From Ralstonia pickettii (GTDB taxonomy: Bacteria > Pseudomonadota > Gammaproteobacteria > Burkholderiales > Burkholderiaceae): a stretch of 64,000 bases of DNA. The stretch lies in contig NZ_CP066772.2 in the NCBI RefSeq assembly GCF_016466415.2, positions 868,001-932,000 of the forward strand, written 5' to 3'. Positions 25,039 through 33,603 of the stretch are shown piece after piece. The position numbers and the translations under genes were made by a program. The stretch's first letter is position 1, and every line of letters begins with the position of its first letter. The notes beneath the pieces are model-generated. The model saw only the letters and a program-made list of their open reading frames with translations. It made no database searches and was not told the DNA's origin.

Positions 25039-25793
25039 TCAAACGTGCAACCAGGCGCGCCAGAACAGCAGCGCTGTCATCGAAAAGCCGAATGTGGAAA
25101 TCAGCGCCCGCACAACCGGCACCGGCAAACGCTTGCCCACATGCGCCCCCATATAGCCACCCAGCGCGGCGGCCACCAGCATGACCAGCGTCTGCGGCCA
25201 CCACACCATTCTTGCCAGCGCAAAACACGCCACCGCCACCAGGTTGGTCGCCCCCACCAGCAAGGTGCGTGAGGCGTTCAGTGCTTTGATGTCGTCGTGG
25301 CCGAGCAGGGCCCAGACGGCCATCATCATGATCCCGACCGCGCCGCCAAAGTAGCCGCCATAAATGGCCAGCGCACCTTGCGCGATCAGCAGTGTTGTCC
25401 GCCCGATCTGCACGCGCCGACGCAGCCACGCGCCGGCCTGTTTGCCAAAGGTGAATGCCAGCGAGCCGATCAGCAGCAGCCACGGCACGATGAAATCGAA
25501 CGCGCGAGACGATGTGTTCATCAACAGCAGCGCGCCGAGCAGACCGCCCACCAGGCTGATCCCGACCATCGCCTGCATCGAGACGTGTCCGAACCCGCGA
25601 TAGTCCGCGCGATACGCCCACGCCGATGTGGCCGCGCCGGGCAGCAGTGCCACCGTGCTCGACGCATTGGCAAACACCGACGGCACACCCGCGAACATGA
25701 GCGCGGGCAGGGTGACAAACGAGCCACCGCCAGCGCATTCATCATGCCGGCGATCAGGCCCGCGCCAAAAAGCAACGGCGTGGCGGATTCCAT
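25039..25793 (-). pseudogene. TauE/SafE-type sulfite/anion exporter, frameshifted
   Basis: Residues from two frames together give a complete TauE/SafE protein of about 250 aa with eight helices. The first 22 residues (start ATG at 25793, ending A-G-M-M-N-A-L-A) are in one frame. The family then expects A-G-G-G-S-F-V, but the DNA at about 25724-25734 reads one base (or four) short. The continuation G-G-S-F-V-T-L-P-A-L-M is therefore in another frame and stays open to the stop at 25039. A CGGC-type repeat slip would explain the loss. Either the gene is broken or the base call is wrong. The frame-2 part alone starts inside helix 1-2 and would lack the first helix. Confidence 0.8.
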
Positions 25794-25880
25794 TGGGGGC
25801 GAATTTGGGAATGTTCTGTCGGAAGAAGCCTCAGTCTCGAGCAGTGGCGACCCCGCGGCAATCTGCGATACATTGAGCGA

Positions 25881-25895
25881 GCCTCAGTGTGAGGC
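25881..25895. promoter_or_regulatory. Palindrome between tauE and the LysR gene
   Basis: GCCTCA-GTG-TGAGGC is a 15-bp perfect inverted repeat 30 bases before the LysR start and 86 before the divergent tauE start. A LysR-type autoregulatory site is the natural reading. Confidence 0.45.
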
Positions 25896-25924
25896 TGAGG
25901 CAGACTCCAATTTTGAGAGGTATC

Positions 25925-26809
25925 GTGCGCTTCGACCTGACCGACCTCCGACTCTTCCTCCATACCGCCGAAGCCGGCAGCATCACGGCGGGCGCCGAAC
26001 GCGCGCACCTCACATTGGCATCGGCCAGCGCGCGCATCCGCGGGATGGAAGACACGCTTGGCGTGCCCCTTCTCACGCGCAACCGGCGCGGCGTGGAAAC
26101 GACCGCTGCGGGCCGCACGCTCGTCCACCACGCCCGCGTCGTCCTGCAACAGATGGACCGCATGCGCGGTGAGCTGGGCGAATACGCGCGTGGCCTAAAG
26201 GGCTACGTGCGGCTGCTTTCCAACACGGCGGCGATGACCGAGTTCCTGCCGGAAACGCTCAGCGCTTTTCTGGCCGTACACCCTGAAGTCGATATCGACC
26301 TGGAAGAGCTGGTCAGCCACGAGATTGTCGAAGCGATTGCGCAGGGGCGCGCCGACATCGGCATCGTCAACGACGCGGTCGATCTTTCGGGGCTGGAAAC
26401 CTTTCCGTTCCGCCACGACCGCATCGTGCTGGTGACCGCGCGCGACCATCCGCTGGCCGAGCGCCGCGAGCTGGCCTTCGTTGAAACCTTGCAGGAAGAT
26501 TTTGTCGGCCTGACAGGCGACAACGCATTGCAGGCATATCTGGCGGGGCACGCCGCACGCGCCGGCCACCGGCTCAAATATCGCGTGCGCCTGCGCAGTT
26601 TCGACGCGGTGTGCCGCATGGTGGAACGCAACGTGGGCGTGGGCGTCATTCCAGAGCATGCGGCGATCCGTCTGCAACGCTCCATGGGCATCCGCCGTGT
26701 GCGCCTGACCGACGCCTGGGCGACGCGCCTGCTGCGCATCTGCGTGCGCCATTTCGATGACCTGCCTGTCTTTGCGCGCCAGTTGATCGAGCATTTGCGC
26801 GAGGCATGA
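25925..26809 (+). CDS. LysR-family transcriptional regulator
   Basis: A 294-aa LysR regulator. Residues 1-60 are the winged helix-turn-helix (F-D-L-T-D-L-R-L-F-L-H-T-A-E-A-G-S-I-T), and residues about 90-290 the periplasmic-binding-like effector domain. The GTG at 25925 follows GAGAGG by 4 bases and gives the standard LysR N-terminus; the ATG at 25889 adds 12 residues and has no ribosome binding site. It is divergent from tauE and probably controls it. The effector might be a sulfonate or sulfur compound, inferred only from tauE. Confidence 0.92.
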   Translation: MRFDLTDLRLFLHTAEAGSITAGAERAHLTLASASARIRGMEDTLGVPLLTRNRRGVETTAAGRTLVHHARVVLQQMDRMRGELGEYARGLKGYVRLLSNTAAMTEFLPETLSAFLAVHPEVDIDLEELVSHEIVEAIAQGRADIGIVNDAVDLSGLETFPFRHDRIVLVTARDHPLAERRELAFVETLQEDFVGLTGDNALQAYLAGHAARAGHRLKYRVRLRSFDAVCRMVERNVGVGVIPEHAAIRLQRSMGIRRVRLTDAWATRLLRICVRHFDDLPVFARQLIEHLREA

Positions 26810-26954
26810 GCAGGGAGCGCGTCCGTCATTTGATGGATAGATGCTGTTTGAACTCGCGTCGGTGAAAACGCGTCGGTACACTGCAAGCAGTTGCGGGCCG
26901 CACAGCGCCACAAACGTGCGGCGCCGCACCAACCCTCCGCTCATGGAGCACATC

Positions 26955-27476
26955 ATGGCGTCTGCCGGTGTTCCCCCTGGTGTTCCGCCGATCGGCCTGT
27001 TGCACGCGGCGCGCGCGCTGCGCATCTACCGGCGCCACGAAATCAATGCGCTGGCGTGGATCGCGCTCGGCGTGTGCCTGCGCAGCCCGGCGCTGATAGC
27101 GGCTATCAGCGTTGCGTTGCTCATCGTGTGCGCGTGGTCGCTTACGCGGCACATCCAATATATGAAGCCCCTGTATGAATTGCCGGTGTTCAGCCGCCTG
27201 CTGGCACACAGCGGCATGGCGTTCGCGGCCATCAATGCAGCGCTGCTGGCGGTGGAGCTGGCCACGGGGGCCGGGCGCGGCGCATGGTTTGATGCCGACG
27301 GCTGGCTTGCGCCGGCGTGGCCGCAGATTCTTCCGGACATGGCCGGCACCATTGAGCTGATGCTGGTGGGCGCCCAGTGGATTGTCGTGCTGGGTGTGGT
27401 GGTTGCCGCAACCGCCTGGGCGTGGCTGAGCCTGGGCGGCGGCCGATCGCTGCGTTTTCCGCCGCGCTCGCAATGA
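26955..27476 (+). CDS. Integral membrane protein of unknown function
   Basis: A 173-aa protein with about four predicted membrane helices (residues near 30-65, 80-100 and 130-160). GGAG 7 bases before the ATG at 26955 supports this start; the ATG at 26943 lacks a site. The N-terminus is Pro/Gly-rich, and a basic segment R-I-Y-R-R-H-E-I precedes the first helix. No family is recognised. It stands alone, 145 bp after the LysR gene. Confidence 0.78.
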   Translation: MASAGVPPGVPPIGLLHAARALRIYRRHEINALAWIALGVCLRSPALIAAISVALLIVCAWSLTRHIQYMKPLYELPVFSRLLAHSGMAFAAINAALLAVELATGAGRGAWFDADGWLAPAWPQILPDMAGTIELMLVGAQWIVVLGVVVAATAWAWLSLGGGRSLRFPPRSQ

Positions 27477-27510
27477 GCGTATGGCTCGGGACAATCCGGG
27501 CTGGTCTGGC

Positions 27511-27530
27511 GGAGGAATTCCTCCTATAAG
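27511..27530 (+). promoter_or_regulatory. Perfect 14-bp palindrome touching a -10-like TATAAG
   Basis: GGAGGAATTCCTCC (27511-27524) is a complete palindrome directly followed by TATAAG (27525-27530), about 100 bases before the acyl-CoA synthetase gene. A second inverted repeat, GGAGCGTG/CACGCTCC (27587-27610), lies in the putative leader. Confidence 0.4.
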
Positions 27531-27628
27531 TGGCGATGTCGGTTGCAGGTGCGTTTCCGTAGCGCCCGGACGAGGCGCGTGCTGTTGGAGCGTGCGTAAC
27601 ACCACGCTCCGAACCCCAGGAGACAGGC

Positions 27629-29326
27629 ATGACATCGCTGGACGCTTTCCTGCGGTGCCGCGACTTTCTGCTCGCGCACCGTGAGGATTACGACACCGCT
27701 GTGCGCGATTTTGCATGGCCCCAGTTGGACCGCTTCAACTGGGCGCTGGATTATTTCGACGCCATGGCGCGGGGCAACGACGCCATCGCGCTCTGGGTCG
27801 TCGACGATCAGGGCAACGAGACGCGGCTGTCGTTCGCGCAGATGGCCGAGCGGTCGGCGCGCGTGGCCAACCATTTGCGGGCGCTTGGTGTGCAGCGTGA
27901 AGATCGCATCCTGCTTATGCTCGGCAACGTGCCCGGGCTGTGGGATGTAATGCTCGCCAGCATCAAGATCGGCGCGGTCATCATCCCGGCCACGACGCTG
28001 CTCACCGCAGAAGACCTGCGTGAACGCATTGCCATGGGGGAGGTGAGTCACGTGGTGGTGGGCGCGGCGGACTGCGCCAAGCTCGACGCCGTATCGGGCA
28101 CCTTCACGCGCATTGCGATCGGTACGGACAAGGCGCCGGCAGGCTGGCACCGCTTTGAAGACGCCTACGATGCCCCAGCCGAGTTCACGCCTGACGCACC
28201 CACGCAGGCTAGCGATCCGTTGCTGCTGTACTTCACGTCCGGCACCACGTCCAAGCCCAAACTCGTGATGCACACGCATGCGAGCTATCCGGTCGGGCAT
28301 CTGTCCACGCTGTACTGGATCGGCCTGCGCCCGGGGGATGTGCACTGGAACATCAGCTCGCCCGGCTGGGCCAAGCACGCGTGGAGCTGCTTCTTCGCGC
28401 CGTGGAATGCCGGCGCCACCGTCTTCATCTACAACTACGCGCGCTTCGAGCCCAAAGCAGTGCTGGATGTGCTCTGCCGCGCCAAGGTGACGACGCTGTG
28501 CGCACCGCCCACGGTGTGGCGCATGTTGATCCAGGAAGACTTGGCCGCGTGGAAGCCCGCCCTGCGCGAACTCGTGGGCGCGGGCGAACCGCTCAACCCG
28601 GAGGTGATCGAACGGGTGCGCGCGGCGTGGGGCATCACCATCCGCGACGGCTACGGTCAGACCGAAACGACCTGCCAGATCGGCAACAGCCCGGGGCAGC
28701 GCGTCCAGCCAGGCTCGATGGGTCGGCCGCTGCCGGGCTACCGCATCACGCTGCGCGACCCCGACGGCCACGAAGCGGAAGAGGGCGAGATCTGCATCGA
28801 ATTGGATGCACGCCCGACCGGCCTGATGGAAGGCTACGCCGGTAACGCCGACAAAACCGCCGAAGCCATGCGCGGCGGCGTGTATCACACCTCCGACATT
28901 GCGGCGCGCGATGCCAGCGGCTACCTGACCTACGTCGGCCGCGCCGATGACGTATTCAAGGCATCGGATTACCGAGTCAGCCCGTTCGAACTGGAGAGCG
29001 TGCTGATCGAGCACCCGGCCATCGCCGAAGCCGCCGTTGTGCCGAGCCCCGACCCGCTGCGCCTGGCCGTGCCGAAGGCTTTCTTGGTACTGCGTGCGGG
29101 GCACGAGGCCGGCCCGGAACTGGCGCGCGACATCCTCCGGTTTTGCCGCAGCCGATTGGCTTCCTACAAACGCGTGCGCCGCATCGAATTTGCCGATCTG
29201 CCCAAAACCATCTCGGGCAAGATCCGGCGAGTCGAACTGCGCATGCGTGAAGCCGCGCGCAGCGAGAACACCGCTGGCGTGCGCAACCTGCAGGAATATT
29301 GGGAAGAGGATTTCCCGGGCGATTGA
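27629..29326 (+). CDS. AMP-dependent acyl-CoA synthetase (medium-chain/acetate-like)
   Basis: A 565-aa adenylate-forming enzyme that activates a carboxylic acid to acyl-AMP and then acyl-CoA. Motifs: the P-loop-like Y-F-T-S-G-T-T-S-K-P-K (A3, near residue 200), G-Y-G-Q-T-E-T (A5), T-S-D-I-A (A7), the hinge G-R-A-D-D-V-F-K-A-S-D-Y-R (A8), and the catalytic Lys in K-T-I-S-G-K-I-R-R (A10). The Asp-Tyr-Arg hinge and length resemble MACS-type (benzoate or medium-chain) synthetases. AGGAGA lies upstream of the ATG at 27629. Single gene with unknown substrate. Confidence 0.92.
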   Translation: MTSLDAFLRCRDFLLAHREDYDTAVRDFAWPQLDRFNWALDYFDAMARGNDAIALWVVDDQGNETRLSFAQMAERSARVANHLRALGVQREDRILLMLGNVPGLWDVMLASIKIGAVIIPATTLLTAEDLRERIAMGEVSHVVVGAADCAKLDAVSGTFTRIAIGTDKAPAGWHRFEDAYDAPAEFTPDAPTQASDPLLLYFTSGTTSKPKLVMHTHASYPVGHLSTLYWIGLRPGDVHWNISSPGWAKHAWSCFFAPWNAGATVFIYNYARFEPKAVLDVLCRAKVTTLCAPPTVWRMLIQEDLAAWKPALRELVGAGEPLNPEVIERVRAAWGITIRDGYGQTETTCQIGNSPGQRVQPGSMGRPLPGYRITLRDPDGHEAEEGEICIELDARPTGLMEGYAGNADKTAEAMRGGVYHTSDIAARDASGYLTYVGRADDVFKASDYRVSPFELESVLIEHPAIAEAAVVPSPDPLRLAVPKAFLVLRAGHEAGPELARDILRFCRSRLASYKRVRRIEFADLPKTISGKIRRVELRMREAARSENTAGVRNLQEYWEEDFPGD

Positions 29327-29350
29327 CCCGCGTTGAGCTTTGGCACCCAC

Positions 29351-29380
29351 GGAACGTGCGGCCCCCCGACCGCACGTTCC
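29351..29380. terminator. Bidirectional hairpin between convergent genes
   Basis: GGAACGTGCGG (29351-29361) pairs perfectly with CCGCACGTTCC (29370-29380). It lies between the convergent synthetase and DUF1488 stops. No T-run follows, so it is probably a hairpin-type or shared terminator. Confidence 0.6.
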
Positions 29381-29402
29381 GCTGCGCCAGCGCTGATTGA
29401 TA

Positions 29403-29744
29403 TCAGCGCGACGAGCGAGGAACCAGGCGCAATTGACGTGCGCGGTCCAGGTCGTAGGCCGGCACGCCACCGTGCGGCAACGATGCGCGTGAAGCGGCCA
29501 GGTCGCGGCCGCGCACAATGACCGGCGCGAGCGAGCCTGCACGGATCAGGTCCGATGCAGCCAACTCGATCCAGTCGCGGTAATTGCGATAGACCTCTTC
29601 GGCCGTGATCTTCTGATGCGCGCAATCGCAGAGCGACAGCGCTTCGGAGGTGACGAAACAGCTGACGACCTTGCCGTCGACGATGGCTTGGAAGAACAGG
29701 TCGCCTACGGACCTGAACGTCTTGCCGGTGAATGAAATATTCAT
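29403..29744 (-). CDS. DUF1488 family protein
   Basis: A 113-aa protein starting at the ATG at 29744 after a GGGGAG-type site. The first half fits DUF1488: M-N-I-S-F-T-G-K, then the A-I-V-D-G-K-V-V-S-C-F-V-T-S-E-A-L segment. The second half, rich in Arg/Leu, is longer than the usual 80-90 aa family member. It is cytoplasmic. DUF1488 has no known function; the upstream in-frame reading to 29993 is an extension into non-coding sequence. Confidence 0.78.
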   Translation of the reverse strand: MNISFTGKTFRSVGDLFFQAIVDGKVVSCFVTSEALSLCDCAHQKITAEEVYRNYRDWIELAASDLIRAGSLAPVIVRGRDLAASRASLPHGGVPAYDLDRARQLRLVPRSSR

Positions 29745-30014
29745 GATGCTCCCCCCATTGATCAGGCGCGCCGGTTGAATGACGTGCCCCACATGCCGCT
29801 TTCGCGGCGCAATGGTCACATGCAGGAGCGTGATTTCCGAATGGAGGGATGACGATGCTCCAGACGTTGAATCCGTCCGGATGCGATTGACCCAGTGAAG
29901 CGGGTCGGACTGTCCCTCGGTGCCGTTATGCCGGTCTGTCAATTCGGTGGTTGACTGCGTGTTCGCTCTCGCGCTGCGACCTTCCCCGTACAAAATTCCG
30001 TTATGTTTTTATGG
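29745..30014. other. Gap with no supported gene
   Basis: The region contains no convincing ORF; short open frames on the plus strand lack ribosome binding sites. It should contain the promoter of the DUF1488 gene, but no clear -35/-10 pair stands out. Confidence 0.5.
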
Positions 30015-30215
30015 CTACCACAATCGATGCAGCAGTCCGACACCTACGGTAATCGAGATGGCCAGCAGCCAGAGCAGAATGGTGGAGGCGCGCGTCGCCG
30101 GAAGACGTGTTTGAAAAAGGCGCCGACGCGTAGGAATCATCTGCCAATTGGCAGGGTGACGTTCCCACCCCAGCCGGGCAGTCAAGCCCGCTGTTTCCCG
30201 TTTGATTGTTCCCAT
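30015..30215 (-). CDS. 66-aa tail-anchored membrane protein
   Basis: The ATG at 30215 follows GGGAG by about 6 bases on the minus strand. The first 40 residues are basic and polar. Residues 43-63 are one hydrophobic helix (A-S-T-I-L-L-W-L-L-A-I-S-I-T-V-G) with a short Leu-His-Arg-Leu-Trp tail. The AT-rich stretch just upstream (30240-30300) could serve as its promoter. No family is recognised. Ribosome binding site plus helix make it plausible. Confidence 0.5.
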   Translation of the reverse strand: MGTIKRETAGLTARLGWERHPANWQMIPTRRRLFQTRLPATRASTILLWLLAISITVGVGLLHRLW

Positions 30216-30633
30216 GGCCGCTCCCGAAAGCTCGCCGCTGCCGCGTATTTACTTTTATTTAAATCTACTTTTCTTCGGTTGCATTCTAGGACACTCTCTG
30301 CAGACCGCCAGCGCCCCTTGGCATGATTCTTATCCTCCATTTGGCTCATAAACGGTAGGTTTAGGACATATTGGGGGTTCAAATAGGAAGTGATATTCAT
30401 CACCTGCGAAGATGATTAATCGATGCGCAAACGCTTACGTTTGAAACGCATGACGATGGCGCCCCGCAACCTGCCTGCAAGGTGCCACCGATACAGTCAC
30501 GCGCGTTTCGTGGATGACTTGTTGCAAGACTGCACAGCAACAGGCGCCCGAGCGTAAAACAGCGAAATGCCACGCACCTGCGTTACAGTGCCGCCGGGCT
30601 GGCAAGGCAACACAGAACGAGCAGGACATCGAC
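30216..30633. promoter_or_regulatory. AT-rich regulatory gap with two palindromes
   Basis: No gene is supported in these 418 bases. They hold two perfect inverted repeats: GTGAT-ATTC-ATCAC (30390-30403) and CAAACG-CTTA-CGTTTG (30428-30443). Both lie upstream of the serine hydrolase. The second resembles the AAACG half sites of LacI/GalR-type operators. They may be operators for the hydrolase; the left end may hold the promoter of the minus-strand 66-aa gene. Confidence 0.45.
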
Positions 30634-31692
30634 ATGACGCAAGCAAGACGCGCCCGGAACAACAGGGCGTTCGCAGGGTTCGGGCAAGGGGGGCGTGCCG
30701 CTTTGGTGGCATGGGCTGCATTGGTGGCAGGGGCCGCCGCCCACGCCGCTGCGCCGAGCCTGGCAGCGCGCCGTGCCGCGGTGCAATCAACACTGGCGCA
30801 TGCCGGCAGTTGTCAGCGTCTAGGCGATTACTACTGGGAAATCGGTGACGCCCACGGCGAGCTGATGCACGGGCAGCAGGGCCAGCGCATCGGCGCCAAC
30901 AAGACGGTGCGGTTGGCATCGGCCTCCAAATGGATATTTGGCGCCTACGTGGTCGAGCGTGCGCAAGGCAAGCCCACACCCGCCGAAATCGACGCGCTCA
31001 CCATGCGCTCGGGCTACGACGGGCTCAATCCGTTGCTGTGCAATCGCAATGACACCGTGCAAAGCTGCTTTGCGCGCGGTCGCAACGCGACCTTCACGCC
31101 CGGGCACGTCGGCCGTTTCAGCTACAACGGCGGTCATGATCAGAAGCTGCTGATCGATCTCGGCCTGGGCCGCGCCGATGCCGAAGCGCTCAACAATGAC
31201 CTCGACCGCCAGCTTGCCAATGCACCGGGCCTGCGCGATGCCGGCAAGCCGCTCGGCATCCGTTATCTCGCGCCCGAACCGGGTGGCGGAATGATCGCCA
31301 CGCCGGCTGCTTACGGCCAGTTCCTGCGTCGTCTCATCCGCGGTGAATACCAGCTCGGCAGGATGCTCGGCCAGCATGCCGTCTGCACCGAGCCCGGCAC
31401 ATGCCCGACTGCCGTCAGCACGCCCGCCGCACTGCCATGGCATTACGCGCTCAATTACTGGATCGAGGATCAGCCCGGCGGCGACGGCGCGTTCAGTTCG
31501 GCCGGGGCGTTCGGCTTCTATCCGTGGATCACCGCTGACAAGCGGTACTACGGCATGCTCGTGCGCGAGACCCTTGGCCCACGCGCCTATGTGCGCAGCG
31601 CGGCATGCGGCACGCTGATTCGCCGTGCCTTTGCCGAAGGCAAGCCGCAGCATCCCGCAGAAAGCGCTGGCGGCGCCGATTTCGGCGACTGA
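30634..31692 (+). CDS. Secreted serine hydrolase, beta-lactamase/penicillin-binding-like
   Basis: A 352-aa protein starting at the ATG at 30634. Residues 1-38 form a signal peptide (twin Arg plus hydrophobic core ending Ala-His-Ala). The SxxK nucleophile motif is Ser96-Ala-Ser-Lys99, and F-S-Y-N-G-G near residue 165 may stand for the YxN motif. A G-A-F-G-F-Y-P-W region occurs near residue 290. Six or more Cys residues suggest disulfides. The fold is the class C/esterase group; whether it cuts beta-lactams, peptides or esters cannot be told. Confidence 0.82.
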   Translation: MTQARRARNNRAFAGFGQGGRAALVAWAALVAGAAAHAAAPSLAARRAAVQSTLAHAGSCQRLGDYYWEIGDAHGELMHGQQGQRIGANKTVRLASASKWIFGAYVVERAQGKPTPAEIDALTMRSGYDGLNPLLCNRNDTVQSCFARGRNATFTPGHVGRFSYNGGHDQKLLIDLGLGRADAEALNNDLDRQLANAPGLRDAGKPLGIRYLAPEPGGGMIATPAAYGQFLRRLIRGEYQLGRMLGQHAVCTEPGTCPTAVSTPAALPWHYALNYWIEDQPGGDGAFSSAGAFGFYPWITADKRYYGMLVRETLGPRAYVRSAACGTLIRRAFAEGKPQHPAESAGGADFGD

Positions 31693-31825
31693 CGAAACAC
31701 CGCAGATCAAGCGGCCAAGCCATCGCCTAACGTGGTGGGAGGTGGCGCCGCATCCTGCCGACACCCACAGCACCGCGGCACGCCGGTTGCGACGCACAGG
31801 CCACCTACCTGCATGGAGATGGTCC

Positions 31826-32690
31826 ATGGTCCGGCACCCCCTGCACGGCAGCGAGCGCACGATTCCTGAAGACGCACGCATTCTCGGCGATGCGCACCCG
31901 GCGGAGCAGATCCGGGCGCTTTTGCAATTGCGCCGGCCGAACGAGGCTGAACTCGATGCGCGCCTGTCGGGCTGTGTTCACGCGCATGCCGCCGGGACGC
32001 CCCCGCCCACACCGCTGGCCCGCGAAGAATGGGCTGCTCAGTTTGGCGCCACTACGGACGACATCGATGCCGTCCGCACCTTTGCTCGCGAACACAGTCT
32101 GCAAGTGGTTGAAGTGAACGTGGCCGCCGCCACCGTCACGCTCACGGGCTCCGTCGAACAGTTCTGCCGCGCGTTCGATACGCACCTGCACCGCGTGGCA
32201 CATGGCGATTGCGAATACCGCGGGCGTTCCGGCCCGCTGCGGTTGCCGGAGTCATTGCAGGACGTGGTTGTTGCCGTACTGGGGCTCGACTCGCGCCCAC
32301 AGGCGCAGCCGCATTTCCGCTTCGTGCCGCTGCCTGCAGGGTCGACTGAGCCGGGAGGCATCCGGCCCGCGCGTGCGGCCCCCACCGCGTCGTACACACC
32401 GATGCAGCTCGCGCAGCTCTACGGCTTTCCGCAGGGCGACGGCGCGGGCCAGTGCATTGCGTTTATCGAACGCGGCGGCGGCTACCGGCAAGACGATCTG
32501 CGTGCGTACTTCCAGGAACTGGGCATGCCCGTACCGACGATGACAGCCGTGCCCGTCGGGCAGGGCGCAAACCGCCCAACCGGCGACCCGAGCGGGCCCG
32601 ACGGCGAAGTCATGCTCGACCTGGAGGTGGGAGGCGCAACTGCGCCGGGCGCTACGCTGGCCGTGTACTTCAAGGTCAATACCGACGCCC
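31826..32690 (+). pseudogene. S53 peptidase (kumamolisin/pseudomonalisin), 3' part lost
   Basis: The start ATG at 31826 follows GGAG by 7 bases. The pro-domain occupies residues 1-180 (P-A-E-Q-I-R, T-V-T-L-T-G-S-V-E-Q-F-C-R-A-F segment). The linker has A-Y-T/S-Y-T-P-M-Q-L-A-Q-L-Y-G-F-P. The start of the catalytic domain holds the Glu and Asp of the S53 site (G-E-V-M-L-D-L-E-V). Around residue 288 (V-Y-F-K-V-N-T-D-A) homology stops, and the frame continues as unrelated sequence to 32914. The catalytic Ser (G-T-S-x-P) region is missing. The rest is replaced by the end of an S10 peptidase (32697). Confidence 0.85.
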
Positions 32691-32696
32691 GCCACG

Positions 32697-32978
32697 ATGA
32701 GCCTGAACGTGGATTTGAAGGTGTTCTCCGCCAACGGCTACTACGACTTCGTCACGCCGTTCTACCAGACCATGCTGGATCTGAAGGCGATGCCCTTGCT
32801 GGATGCCGATGTGCGCAAGAACCTGTCGGCGGGGTTCTATCCGTCGGGGCACATGGTGTACCTGGACGGCGGTTCGCGCACGGCACTGAAGGCCGACCTG
32901 GCGCGCCTTTATGACGCCGCCACGACTGACCACCAAGCCGTCGCGCGCATCCGCATGCTGCAGGCGCGCAAGGCCTGA
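32697..32978 (+). pseudogene. S10 serine carboxypeptidase-like protein, C-terminal fragment
   Basis: The reading frame from about 32685 encodes about 95 residues that match the end of S10 carboxypeptidases: L-K-V-F-S-A-N-G-Y-Y-D-F-V-T-P-F, then F-Y-P-S-G-H-M-V-Y-L-D-G-G with the catalytic His of the triad. The Ser and Asp of the triad lie in the missing part. It is fused out of frame to the S53 gene, so a deletion removed the end of S53, the spacer and most of S10. The ATG at 32697 is only the first in-frame start. Confidence 0.82.
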
Positions 32979-33015
32979 GGGGCGGACATGCCGGCCGCGC
33001 CACGCAGTTTGCGGA

Positions 33016-33147
33016 TCAATAGCCGCGGTAGTACGGGTGGTAGTAATGCGGGCGATCGTAATAGCCGCCGGCCGGCACCACCACGCAGGCGCTCAGCGCA
33101 GAGGTAGCGGCAGCAGCAAGGATGAGCAGGGCGATGGTGCGTTTCAT
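33016..33147 (-). CDS. 43-aa lipoprotein
   Basis: Reading the minus strand from the ATG at 33145-33147 gives Met-Lys-Arg-Thr-Ile-Ala-Leu-Leu, a hydrophobic core, and a lipobox Leu-Ser-Ala-Cys (residues 18-21). A short tail rich in Tyr, His and Pro follows. TAGGAG lies 9 bases upstream. Such mini-lipoproteins (PXPV- or YgdI-like) are common in Burkholderiales. It may bind metal through its His/Tyr tail; that is speculation. Confidence 0.8.
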   Translation of the reverse strand: MKRTIALLILAAAATSALSACVVVPAGGYYDRPHYYHPYYRGY

Positions 33148-33603
33148 GATGAGGCTCCTAGGTGTTGGTGGCCGTTGATCTGGCCTCACTGTATGGAAAT
33201 GCCTCGCAACCGCGCTTTACGGTTTGTAAGCAAAACTGTGGCGCCCAAGCCGGCAAACGGCCGTCCTCCCGGCGTTGGCAACACTCGCTGCGGGGCCCCC
33301 GTAATTCGCCGTTACCTTTGCGGCGAGACTGTGGAGCGGAGGCCGGTCGCCCGGGCGCTGTCAGCGCTGCGCCACAATGTTCTACGAACTTATCGTCACA
33401 CCATTGACAGATCGTCGAGATCGGCGGGAAATACACCAAACGGCAAACGTTGTGCTTCAAGTTTGAACGCGAGGCGCCGATAGCCGTTTATATAGAGACA
33501 GATGTCAGGGCGCCTTGGCCTAGTCGAGGCAGCAAGCCCTGCGGGGACCATGCGATGCGCGCCACCCAACTGCGCGCATCGGCAACACATCGGGGGGCGC
33601 ATC
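33148..33603. promoter_or_regulatory. Regulatory gap of 456 bases
   Basis: No ORF is supported. Near the right end TTGAAC (33463-33468) and TATATA (33489-33494) are set rather far apart (20 bp). A TTGACA occurs at 33404-33409 with no good -10. These may drive the 48-aa gene at 33604. Confidence 0.35.

Noticed and set aside
27524-29542. 672-codon open frame on the minus strand
   Set aside because: It is opposite the acyl-CoA synthetase with no domain or ribosome binding site; another codon shadow.
31625-31825. N-terminal extension of the S53 reading frame
   Set aside because: It overlaps the serine hydrolase and lacks pro-domain sequence; GGAG before the ATG at 31826 supports the shorter form.
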